Assembly: GCA_963669155.1 (NCBI GenBank)
Contig: OZ022580.1
Location: 18,358,090-18,422,089 of the forward strand
Reading direction: 5' to 3'
Length of the DNA stretch: 64,000 bases
From: Arbacia lixula
Taxonomy: Eukaryota > Echinodermata > Echinoidea > Arbacioida > Arbaciidae
Made by a program: the position numbers and the translations under genes. Numbering within the stretch: position 1 is the stretch's first letter; each line of letters begins with the position of its first letter. Shown here in pieces: positions 12,861-24,740 of the stretch. The notes beneath the pieces were generated by a model. The model ran no database searches. It saw nothing but the letters and a program-made list of their open reading frames with translations, and had not been told where the DNA came from.

Positions 12861-14904
12861 GAACTTTGGCGAGGGTAAGACAAGAATAGTGAGAGGAAGA
12901 TGCAGCATACTACAATATCACAACATCAAGCAGTCAACCACCATTACCAATACAGCCAACCTCTAAAAGTACATGTATACATCAACTATTAAAATGTACT
13001 TGACATTCCTTTACAAATCCCCAGAGGTAAGCAAAATTTGGCAAACATTTCAATAAATGCTACATGTTTTGCAAATACACATGTTTTTCATGCTTCCAAA
13101 CCATTTCAAACAAGCCTTTCCCCTTCTTTTCCTGAGCGACCAGCCTACATCCACAATGCCAAGTTCCCACTTCCCAGATTTATGCACAGTGTCCGGTGGC
13201 GTTCGCATTTGTAACGTGATGTGGCACTCTTAATTGCCAAGAAAAATACAGGACTTGAAGCAGCAAGCGTACTCTCTTACCGCCGGAGCATGAAACCCCA
13301 AAATAGCCTTTGAAGAGAGGCTTCAACTGTAATGACCTGGGCACGAAGGGCAGGGATGTGCCTCGCTTTTGTACTTTTATCCTTTTTACTTCATTCCATA
13401 GCATCAAAAAAAATTGCTGTACATCACATGCAGGAAAAGAAGTACCTGGGGCTGAGGGTGATTTAGCCCACGCATTGTGGAAAAGTGCCCCCCCCCCCCC
13501 CCCCCCCCATAAGTAAGAAAAGAGCACATGTGGGGAAAAGATTACTGTTCCTTATAAGGTGCAATGCACAACATGGCTCAGGCTTTTGGTTCCATGAAAA
13601 CCTTGAAAAGGCTTTAAAATTAGGCCCAACAAATATTAATATTGTTTATCATTAAGATTATCATTCATCACTTCATTGATTTGTACAAAATAACATTGAA
13701 GTTTTATTTCTATGGCCAGATTTATTTCCCCATTTCTAAATGAAAAGGCTTTCATTCCATATTTTACACTTCATTTTCCTCCCAAGAGGTGTATAAAAAA
13801 TCATTTACTTGAAACCAAACTTTAAAAATTGTACTCAATAATGATTCCAAAATGGAGAAAGAGGAAAGGACACATTGCTCCTTATTTCCACAAGTTTCTG
13901 AATGACAAGCAACAATATCAGGTGAAGATATCAATCAAGGCTCTCAAATTGACACAAGGCAACCAGCTGATCAGCAATGTACCCAGAATAAATCAGATAA
14001 ATTGATGGAAAAGACAGAGCAATCCCTATTCAACAAGCCCTAATCATTCCAAACAAAGATAACAAAAGAGAACATCGAAGGAGAAGGGGAGGAAGTGTGC
14101 AGGGGGCCAGCGAACTAAGAACAAAATGTCACACCGTTCGCAAGAGGCACGATCCTTGCCAGTCGGACTTATGAATACGGAGTGCGGGGATAATGCGATC
14201 AGACAGCTCTGAAAGTGGGTGAAGTGCATCCTGGGTATTTTCGGCGGTGCTGCGGTACTTGGGAAGCTTGTCTGAGGCGGTGGTTTGGAGAGGTCTTTAA
14301 AGGGGTGCAGAGTTTTGCTGAGAAATCCTCTGGGACAGGCAGGTGTCTGCCGTGTCTGCCGTGTCTTTGCGAAGGCAAAGTACAGATGAACGCACCTCTT
14401 GCAACTTGTTTCTCCTGATCAACAACTGGAAAAAGCAGCAATAAAGGTTAATATGAACATTCATGTTGTTCACTTACAAGAGCTATTGACAATAACATAT
14501 TTATATTGCCATGAGGTACCTCATTTAGGTCTGGCAGATGGACTCCTATTAACTTTATAATAGGCTTTTCAGAACTCATTGACTTGCATTGAATGTCCCT
14601 CCCGTTACTAGCCTGGCTTACACGCTAATAGACATTTCTACGACATCCAATTCCTACAATAAATTGGTATGACTTGAAGAACAACTTTCTGCTTTCTACA
14701 TGTTCTCTGGCTAGTTCAAGCAAAGTGGAGGATGTATTGTTAGTACGAGACCTGAATAAACTTGTGACGATAGTTCGGATTAGAAATGTTCAACAGCCTG
14801 GAAACCAGGCTATCAAAATAATACATGTAGTTTCTACAGCAGCGAGCACTAGTGGGATACTATAGAAATGTTGACAAACAAGTTGAACATTCATTTTTTT
14901 TTCC
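12861..14904. other. Unique AT-rich DNA
   Basis: Only short chance frames. Includes the 21-bp poly-C listed separately and a short doubled word (gtgtctgcc) near 14343. No gene, RNA or mobile element is recognised. Confidence 0.5.
13488..13508 (+). repeat. Poly-C tract, 21 bp
   Basis: Twenty-one uninterrupted C. Equal in length to the poly-G at 7593 and similarly G4-prone on the other strand. Confidence 0.9.
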
Positions 14905-15030
14905 AAGAAAAAGATATTCAATAGATGACTAAGGGATTATTTTCCATGAAATCTTGGGTGGTATTTAAAAAAAAAAAGATATTCCATAGATGACTAAAAG
15001 ATTATTTTTCATGAAATCTTGGGTGGTATC
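14905..15030. repeat. 65-bp tandem duplication
   Basis: aagatattcMatagatgact starts at 14911 and again at 14976, and the copies share catgaaatcttgggtggtat further on. They differ at about five positions, and the junction carries an 11-bp A run. This is a recent local duplication. Confidence 0.9.
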
Positions 15031-16043
15031 AGTATGTCAACATATTCCATGAACACTGGTCTAACCTCCAGGAATCAACATGGACAAAATATTTGTGAAA
15101 GTTGTCAATGCACATGACAACAGAATTGAAAACTGCTTCTCAACACATCTGACAATAATCACCATAAGGGAAAATTGTTCAATCTCTCTTGCGAAAAAGC
15201 AAAAAATTGTTTTTCTGGGCACAAAACAGACACAAACATGTGAATTCTATCTTATACTTTGGCTGGAAACAATCCATCTTCTCTAGCGGTAAGCACACAT
15301 GGGCCATCGTCCGTGTGTTTGGAGGAAGGGAAAACTGCTTGGTGTGCGGAGTTCGGAGGATACCAGGTTAAACATGTTCATCACAGACCACTCGAGGGCG
15401 ACAGGGATTGATTAGAGATGGGTCAGAGAACCGCCACAGCGGAAAATAGAATAAATTTGGGAGGTACTGGGAAAGGAACGAGGGTGGCGGCGGCGGCAGC
15501 AAGGACGGCGATTGAATCAAGGAGAAGGACTTTTTCTTCTCTCTGCTTGTGAACTGAAGATCCTACCCTCATTCAAGGAACCAGTCTATAAATCTGTGTC
15601 CACCACTCCATGAGATGTTATGGAGCTGGGTACGGAAAATGGAATTGTGACGAAAGATAAATGGGATTAGACAATGTCTGAAATTAAACTAACTGTACAT
15701 GTGTAAGGCAGTTTGCTCTAAAGTTTCCATCAAATAGGAGAGGACTTAATATGAATTCATGTCAGCACTGCAACTATTCCTTTTCTACATGCATTTCTTT
15801 GTATTTTTGGCCAAAACAAAATGGTCTTGCTGGCATATTGTGCTCCACAGCACAGGCAAATATCATTCAAATGTGCATGATGATTTGTCCACTATCTGTT
15901 TAATCCTTTCTTTTCATGTCATCTTTGCATACGTCTTGACCTTTGAATGAGAGCTAAGAATATGTCACGTTAGCGTACACTGGAGAGAAGGTACACTCTC
16001 CCTGTCACTTTATATCATCACCTTCATGAAAAGCTTTACAGAC
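15031..16043. other. Unique spacer
   Basis: No gene signal. A short GGC-repeat (ggtggcggcggcggcagc) lies near 15484-15501. Confidence 0.5.
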
Positions 16044-16503
16044 TCTATCCCTGTTCATATACCATAGTGCTACTATTACCGATGCACGTCGGTAAGCAAG
16101 TTCCCAGCGAGCCGCCAAAGCACCATTCATATACTCCCCAAAAGCCGTAATGTTGTGGTGTTTTAGAAAGCTGAACTCTCTCCAAGGCAAGGATGACATG
16201 TTCCGCTCAGTCATGTGAGCAATGGGATAAGTGGCCCACATGCCAGAATGCCATGCACAAGGCGCAACATATACGGCTATTTTGCGGACGCAATTTATAG
16301 GATTCGCTTACCGTAATATTGCGGTATTACCACTAGGTCTCGATCCGCAAAAAAAGCCGCAAAATAAACGCAAAAAAGGAGGAAGCAAATACCGCATTAT
16401 ATGAGTGATTCCCGTTCATATACGCAGCTACCAATAATGCATCAGCAAAATTGCTGCAAATGTTGCGCCTTTTTTGCGGATGTGCGGTGTATATGAACGG
16501 GGC
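16044..16503. mobile_element. Non-autonomous DNA element with iterated TTCATATAC modules
   Basis: The left end reads tatccctgttcatatac. The right end, read on the other strand, is tagccccgttcatatac, a terminal inverted repeat of about 17 bp with two mismatches. TTCATATAC recurs inside at about 16129 and 16413. The interior is CpG-rich, with many ttgcgg/ccgcaa words in both orientations, unlike the flanks. No transposase frame is present. Target duplications are unclear (cta on both sides at best), so the superfamily is unassigned and the ends may be off by a few bases. Confidence 0.6.
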
Positions 16504-19500
16504 TACAGTGTAAACTATCACGATGTAAGTCACAACCCGTCAGCGACATCCGACATCCCAGTCTCTGGTTTCCCCGCTTCCCAAGAAAGAGATTTAGAAA
16601 TAAATGACGGAGGGGTAACTAAAGCCAAAGTGTGACACATGTTACAGAAGGAGAGCAGAGTGGAAATGACTTGTGTCAGTTGTTAGAGAGCAATCCTGTC
16701 TCCGTGGTGCAGGTATTCTCACTGGACGAATTCAGGCCATCAAGACGAAGCTCCATGGAGGACGAATCATGGAAACCAGGTCTCATCGTACTCCTAGGAG
16801 CCCTACTGGGTTTCTACAGGAGTCAAGCGAGTAAATCCGAACATTTGTGATACAAAACAAAATCTCTGAAGCCTGGTTTGGTGCAAGGGTAGGTCATGCT
16901 CAATCATCCTCTGAAAACCACATAATGTTAAGCACTTACTTTGAATTGTGATTAAATCAAGTTTTATTTCAATTGCACATTAACGATAAGTGACCTCACA
17001 TATTTTAGTGGAGGGGGGCAGGGGGGGGGGTACCAAAAAATTCTGAAATAGTCTTCCTGGACATGAATCTTTTTCAAAAACCAAGTCCAAACAAGCCGAA
17101 GATATATATGGAGAATAAAAAAGGTGACCTCAATCAAGGTGTCCTCCACTGATAACATTCTTGGCATTTTCAAATGTAGTAGCCCTTCTGAAATGAGCTC
17201 AAATTATGGAAAGAATTTCAAGGGTGCATATACTATGGGGTTGGGGGGAACCACAACACAGAGGCAAATCTGGAAATCAGATATTACCACACAGCCACAC
17301 AGGGGCAGTGATGACAACATAGACGATGAACAAATGTGCAGTATTTATATGCTTTCGTTTCTGTATGTTTCGGTATGGGAGGACAATTGGTTCATGCAAT
17401 AAAATCAATATCAAATACGGAAAATCTGAAGCGTATGTTCATGTTCACTTTAGAAGGGGAGGAAGGGTGCATAAGGGAAAACACAAGAATGCCAAGGAGA
17501 ATGGTACTTAACACTTGTTCAAACAATAGGCAAATGACATTCTATATCAAATATTTAAATATAAAATATAAAAAATAATGAAATATTTCTCCCACCATTA
17601 AGTGCATATCTGAGCTCTCTCTGCAGTGGCAATGAAAGCAAACTAGTTTTCAACATCTTCCGTCTGAAAGTATTCCATATTTTCCCCCTCAAAAAAAAAA
17701 GAAATCTCACGTTTTCGCATCATTCATCAAACTTGCCAATCTTGAAATGTGGCTACTTCATGCCCCAGTTTTCTCACTCTCTTTGTGAACTGGAGTATAG
17801 CTCATCTTTTTCTGACTCACTCACACATACATACCTATATAGGGGCACAACCTACATTATTAAACAGATGCCGAAGATTGACGAAAATGGCTTCCAGGCA
17901 AGTCAAGAGGTGAGAGACAGAGCTCCAAAAACAAACACAAGATAGTAGAAGAGTAGTCTTAAATACTTTAGGTATATATACTTTATCATCCTTGCTCTCT
18001 TTATCCCCGCTATTATCACTTTTTCTTTCTCATCTTTTATCGTTGTGAAGGGGAAACCGTTTGAAATGTCAATCAGAAAAGGACTACATGTATGCAACAA
18101 TAACAAATCTTTTTGGGAACTTTGGTAACCCTCTTTTGTCTGTTATTCTTTCTTTTTTTCTTATTGTCTATTGAAAAGCAAAACAACATGGATATTTCAT
18201 CATCAATGATAAGACAATATATGTCGTCCATCCTTCTTAGAAACCTGAGAAGGGATTGTATCTGTCACACTGCAAACCAGTACAAAGCCTTGTGAATAAA
18301 ACTATGAATCATATCTTTTCTGTATAGACACCATGTTCACTCTGAGCGAACGTGGGCCACAAACTGTCATGAACCTTCTCCCAACCGCATCCCTCAGCAG
18401 TATTTCCTTGAATTCCCAGCAATGGTGGCGACGGAGGAAGGGACGGTTCAAAAAACAATTTTGTGGCAACGAGTCTAAAAGCAACTCAAGCATGATCACA
18501 ATGAAGCTTGTGAATAAAAAAGAAGCTTCAGTGAAGCTCTTACTCAACATAAATACCCAATACATGGACAAATAGGTACAGGGCAGGTGCGTTAAGGTGA
18601 ATGGGACGAGTATGTGGAGGGGAAGTCAAGATGGCACTAAAGAAAATGCACAAAAAAAACTTGCAAATATCTGTAGTCACATTATTAATGGGCTTTTGTA
18701 ATTATTGTACTATTTTTAGGGTTGATGCCACTTATAATAACAAAAATATACCAAAAAAGGTGTTCTTTCTGCAATATACATTATTTGAATTAATGTGTTG
18801 AACTTTATTCATAGTTTTAACTAATGAAAGGCAGTCACATGTGGAAGTATTCTTTTTATGTATGTGTCCCATCCTTTAAATGTCAACTATATGATATTGT
18901 GAATCATTACTTTATAAGAAGAATAACACTGTGTGTAATGGTTTGATTAAATCTTTATCCTGAAATCCTTTTCACCATGTTATTGTGCCTAAGGTGAATT
19001 ACTCAATCCTCAACTAAATTCTTCATTGAATCAATGATTCAAGCAGGAACAAAGGTTCAAAAACCTTCACGGCTCGTGCGTGCACCTTAATCCAATTACT
19101 TTATTCATGGTAAAAGGAGAGAGATTGAAAGATGGGGTACATCATGCGAATCATACTCTTTATCTAAAAACCAATGCCAATTCAATCATTATCAGGACAA
19201 ATAGACTCTAGGAAAGGATTCATAGTCTCATCTCTGTTGAATGGAAGAAGCGGCCATTTTGTAAGAAGATTCTTTAAAAAGTTCAGCAACTGGACCGCAA
19301 AATCTAATACTATTACCCGACATACTGCGGAACGATACACCCCAAAGGGACCCCAATGTAAATCCCTATTCCCTTTGCCAATTTTAACAACATGCACTTT
19401 AAGCTGATAATTCTTTTAGTCTGAGCAGCTTGCCCTTTGAAACGTATTCAAAGCTGCCCACTTTCAGCTGCGACAAGTACAACTTGATATTTCATTTCTA

Positions 19501-20338
19501 GAACAGATGAATACAGACGCACAAAGAAAAGAAGATTTCCATCTGTATATTTTGGATTGTACAAGAAAGGGGCAAGAGGAGGTGACAAAAACAAATAATT
19601 CAAAAAAATCACTGTATTCTTAAGTTAAGCTTTGGAGGATTGTGACTTCAGGTGAGTGCATTGGAAAGATTGCCTGTGAGTCCTATAGAATTTCTCTATA
19701 AAAAAATCATACAAATGCTGATTTGATGCTTGTGACCTACCCCCTACCAGAGAGTAAATACTTTGTAAGAAGATTATAAAATAAGCTGATGAAAGGAGAA
19801 ATGGTAACACTGACCTCCATATAAAGCCAAGCTTTATGAAATAGCCTAATAACATGATGCAACAAATCAGAAAGAGGCACTTAATTTGGTCTTAATTAGC
19901 AAGGTAACTGTATATATCTTGTACAATCTATGTCCTTTTGTCGTAAGATATTTAATTTCAAAAGAAATTAAGTTTAAAAGTAGGTTTGCAACATGACGTA
20001 AATGATTCTTCTTCTCTCTGTTCATTATTTTTTTCCAAAACCAGAATACCTCAGGAATAAAAAACATCTTCAGCATTCTTTGCTTTAGAGAAACACATTC
20101 TTTTAGGATTGATGAGTATTTTGCATGTTGTTCAAAGAAAGATCGGCATGGTATCAGTAGGGATAAGCAGAGAAAAAGAACAAAGAGTTGAAATAATACT
20201 CCTTTAAAAAAAAAGCTTACTTGACAATTTCATAATTGCTTTTAAATCGGTATATGTTTCAGCCTGGCATTGGTCCATAACTCATCCTGTTCATGTTAAC
20301 TCCTTAAGGAGTCCATTTACAATGGTTTATGTTTGCAT
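16504..20338. other. Repeat-poor AT-rich DNA
   Basis: About 3.8 kb with no tandem arrays except a G-rich stretch at 17010-17030 and short A runs. Open frames are all below 95 codons with no family resemblance. A 14-bp perfect palindrome, actccttaaggagt, sits at 20299-20312. Confidence 0.5.
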
Positions 20339-20353
20339 GTTGCCCATAGCAAC
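20339..20353. promoter_or_regulatory. RFX X-box-like inverted repeat
   Basis: GTTGCC and AGCAAC half-sites are separated by cat, forming the inverted repeat gttgc...gcaac. Known RFX factors bind X-boxes of this shape, often at ciliary genes in animals. No gene is visible nearby, so function is only a possibility, and a 15-mer of this form can arise by chance. Confidence 0.3.
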
Positions 20354-23300
20354 GGTCCATTTGATGATGAATTGGGTGCAAACAGGACAAGAATGTTAAG
20401 GGTAAATAAATTTGGTTTCCATAACATTGCGTAAAGTTGTCAAATAAACTGAGCCATTTAATAACAAGCTGACATGCCCCCTTTTCATGTATTGCACACA
20501 GAAACACATGTATATACTTGTAACTCTAAATGGGTAATATTGATTACCAAGCAGTGCAAACAGTGTATGTTTGACAGCTATTTTGCATGAATGCAATTAT
20601 TCATTGCAGAAATGGAATTTGTGTCTTAAGAGGAAGCAAAATATTTGTTCAAAGGTGGATTTTATATGGGTTAACACATATGTAGATGAGTACTCTGCTA
20701 CATGTCAAATACACTTAGAAGCACAAATATGCTACTGGTCTTGACTGGAATTGAGTCAAATCACTATTTTAGAAATGATATTCCAGTGTGATAATTTACA
20801 AAAGATGCGATACTCATCTTCAGAATAAGAGTAAGAAATAAGTCTTTGGTTGCCCACTTCCAATCACAAAAGGATATTCTTCTGTTCTTGCTATTATTCA
20901 TTTTTTTCTTTCAACAGCTTTTTGTAAATGTTATCTTGAAAATCTTCAAACATAAAAAAATCAAAAGAAATGAAAAGCAAGTTGCCTGTTCCAAAAGATA
21001 ATCAAGGAGACCTTTTTCATTTTTACTGCCTTTGTTAACAGTTGGTTGGCAGAATAAATGATTGCTCCCTTTTGTGAGATAATCCTTGCCTAAACAAATA
21101 TTTTAAAAAGATGGGATAATTCAAACATCCTTGGATTAACAGATAACTAGTGTGAAGCTTAAATGTGTCAGCCTTGGACTTTTGATACGTGTATTATTCA
21201 AAAAGAGGTGGCTGTCTGATAAACAGTTTCCAATCTTTTCTACCTGAGTGCAATCAAGAAGTACTTAATCATGCGCCCACGATGACAGCTGTTATCTGAT
21301 GACAAAATAAACACCCCAACTCCCATCTTCTCCTCTTCGTCAAATACGCTGATACCAATACTCCGTAACAGTTCACGTCTGACAATATATTCAGATTTCG
21401 ATGATATGTTTTCAAAACTTTAAGGGGTAGAGTCCACATTTAGATTACAACTATATTCCTTCAGCTTCCATGATCTCTTGGGTGATAACAAAGTACAAAA
21501 GCACAGATATAGGCCTGAGATTTGTTCCAATGCCAGAGTCTAAATATAAAAAGTAGGAGAGGCTAGGAACGAGCATGGACTGCTTCTTCAGTCGGGCACC
21601 AGAGCAAATAAAATCATAGGGTACCTCACAAATTGACATTCCACACTACTGACTCATTACATATAATGACGTCTATATGACAAGATAAACAAATACAAGG
21701 TGATAAGAGATGGCACGGAGCAGGCAAACCCGGCTCCTGCATTTCAAATGCCGGGCGCAAGACGTGAAGTTCTGCACGCAAACACTAAAAAAGTTTGCAC
21801 TGAAATAACCGTCTCAAACACTTGAGCCTTTGAAAATCGACAAGGTGTTTATTTTCAGCATCTAGAAGGAACACAGTCTTAGTTCTTCAGTTGACTTTCA
21901 GAAGAAGAAATATTATCACATGATTTACAACTGCAATCTCATCATTTTCCCATCAGAGATGACCAAGTGGGAGTATATTTTATTTATTCTTTTCTACCCT
22001 CTTATGTACATTACACTACATTTTAATTCACCTATACATGAGATATTTTAGCAACTTTGGGCAAACAGGGACATGTAAGCTGTCCAAGCAGTAGACACAA
22101 TACAATAAACATTTACCCCACTATTATTTAGGGGTAACAATTAAACTCGCTGCTAAAACAAGTACAAACCTGAATATATGTATACAGACAAACAGTTTAA
22201 TTAAACATAAAACAAGAAAAATCAATATTATACCATCTACTTCTTGTACAATTTGGGGTATTTTTTGGTTGCATTGTATGTTTGCTTGATGGTATATATT
22301 GCGAGACCTTCCTCATTCTTCAATGCATGAACAACTTGTAGGCAACTATTCCCATTCTCTCCTTACTGATCACGTATTCTCCTTTCCCAACTTGATCCCA
22401 TTTAATAAAAGTCGGAATCAATCACATACATTCATGTACATGCTTTCAAGAAATTACGAGAGGATAGCCAACCAGCATCAAGCATTTTGGGACCTGAGCA
22501 GTCCAAAAAATTTTTTTTAATATTTCTTCTCACAATAGAAGACACTGATGGTTGCTTGGGTGGGCGTAGAATCATGTTTTTGGATGCATCTAGAGAACTC
22601 TTCCAATGTCAAAAGATCTCTAAAAGTTGTAAAATCCCCCCAACAACTAACAGTCCTGCATAATTCATATGGCAATATATAGCCTTGACATGGTTGAGGT
22701 GGGACTCCGCAGGGCGGTTCATGAAGGCTTTCTTTTGAGACGTCACATAGCTACAATCCCCGTCTTCCATCTCTCGCTCTCATCCCATACCCCTCGAAGC
22801 AGAAACTGCACTCATATGATACAGGTCTATGTCAATGAGCAGTGACGTCTGGTTTCAGCCATTGAATGGTGGGAGCAGGGGGGGGGGCAGCTCTCTGCTG
22901 ACTGTATCATCCACTTTGGGGGAAAATTGTAGAGTTGCTCAGGGGGAGCAAAAAATATGACTATTCTTTGTATATTGTATGTGATCTGGGCTGAACAACG
23001 CTGGCTGTTGTGAAGGATTCCCTTGGAAGCTGTACGGGTAAGCAGCTTTTGGCCCGAGGTAGATTATTCCGATCTCTCACAAGTAATCATACAAGGTGCA
23101 TGTCATATGCTATTGTGTAGCGTTCCCTTTAAAATTTGAACTCGCCACGGGCACGATGGGGGGAATCTTTGACTATGTATTTCATGTCAGTAAACAAGAT
23201 ATGTATGGATTGAGTATTGCAGTAACATCACCTCAGAAAATATGTTTTTTAGGTCAGTTTGTATGAGAGAGCACTTTACACTATCCCATTCTATAACCAA

Positions 23301-23549
23301 GTCTCTTTTTTTGTTGCTGTGCTGGGGACTTATCAAAAATCTACTGTGTGGAAAACAGAACAAACCTAAAGACAGAAACTATTGAGTGGGTGTCACCATA
23401 ACAGGACAACCCATGTCATCACCAAATCAAAAACCATTATCTCATCAAGTACATGTATACCTAACCCAAGCCTTTCCCTTTGTTCCCCCAAATCAAAAGC
23501 AGTATGACAACCAAAGATGAAATTTCAGACAGGAGTTGAAGGACTATGT
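20354..23549. other. Repeat-poor AT-rich DNA
   Basis: About 3.2 kb without arrays or recognisable elements. All frames are short. A run of 9 G lies near 22879. Confidence 0.5.
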
Positions 23550-23571
23550 AAAAAAAAAAAAAAAAAAAAAA
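23550..23571 (+). repeat. Poly-A tract, about 22 bp
   Basis: A run of about 22 A. It could be the tail of a retroposed sequence, but I found no SINE body or matching target duplication next to it. Confidence 0.85.
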
Positions 23572-24601
23572 CCAGCGCATCTCCCACCATTCATCCCTCT
23601 CTGTATTAAAGTGTCCTTGGCTTCCTGGGGCAGTTTATTAGATCGAGTTCTGAGTCCGTCTTTCTCATCTATCACAACCCACTTCCCTCGGTCTGTCCTC
23701 ACTCATTTGTTCCTACACGGTATCATCCTCCGCACACCTGGATAAACTTAAGGCCTATTATTTACCCTGACGACCCCTCGTCAGTCTCCCCTGATTAGAG
23801 ATCATGTGACCTCTCCTCGGTTTATTCATCTGCGGAAAACTAACACAAAACATACAAATCACACAGATGGAGTTCTACAGCTTCGCCCATGATTTTTTTC
23901 CCAAGGTAGAGAGAAGATCTGTAGGAAAGTAATCTCCTGAAACTAACGCTGATAATCCCCCTCTGTTTTTAGTTTATATACACTTTCAGCACCCTGCTTT
24001 GATTTCTTCAATTGGTAAAGTTTACAATCTCCCATAGCAACGGCGATGATCACATGGCACAGACTATTTACATTGAGGTTTAGCATCTACTCTTTGCAGT
24101 CTGTGTGAAAGTACTGTATGTGATGTTACCCAGAGTTCTATAATAAAAGGAATAAAGTTATTAACTTATTAACCCTCTCAGTCCCACAGGCAGTAAAATG
24201 TGTTGTTCAGAGCAATCACAACTCTTTATAAAACGGGGCCCATATTTGCAAGTGAACTTATCATAACCAAATCAGACACTCTTCTCTCTCCTCACTCTCA
24301 TTCATTATGAAATCATTTTGGTCATTCCATTCCTATTTCTGGCAATATTTCGGTGGATTTGCATTCATAGAAGAACATTTTGCTTTGAGTTTTCAAACAA
24401 TGAAAATCTCAACTCTAAAGGGGGAACAGCTTTGGGAAGAACTGATGGTCTGTTGACAGTTGGCATAGGTTTGCCAGTTTGGTATTTGGGCGTGAGCAGT
24501 CTCTGGTGATACCACAGCAAACAAGACACCGATCTCTCGGTCAATTATCACTTGTTGTGTTCACATGCAACATTTACCCTAGTTCTCTACCTCTCTTTCC
24601 T
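23572..24601. other. Unique spacer
   Basis: No arrays or gene-like frames. The word cccatagcaacgg at about 24031 repeats half of the X-box-like site at 20339. Confidence 0.45.
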
Positions 24602-24608
24602 CTCCCTC

Positions 24609-24667
<59 letters not shown>

Positions 24668-24740
24668 GTCTGTCTCTCTTGCTCTCCATGTCTCTACATC
24701 TCTCACCCAGCCCTCTTTATTTCTCTCCATATTCTCTCAT
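24602..24740 (+). repeat. (TC)n-rich tract
   Basis: Pure (TC)n at about 24621-24655, flanked by looser pyrimidine-rich DNA with ctgtctgtc. Confidence 0.9.
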
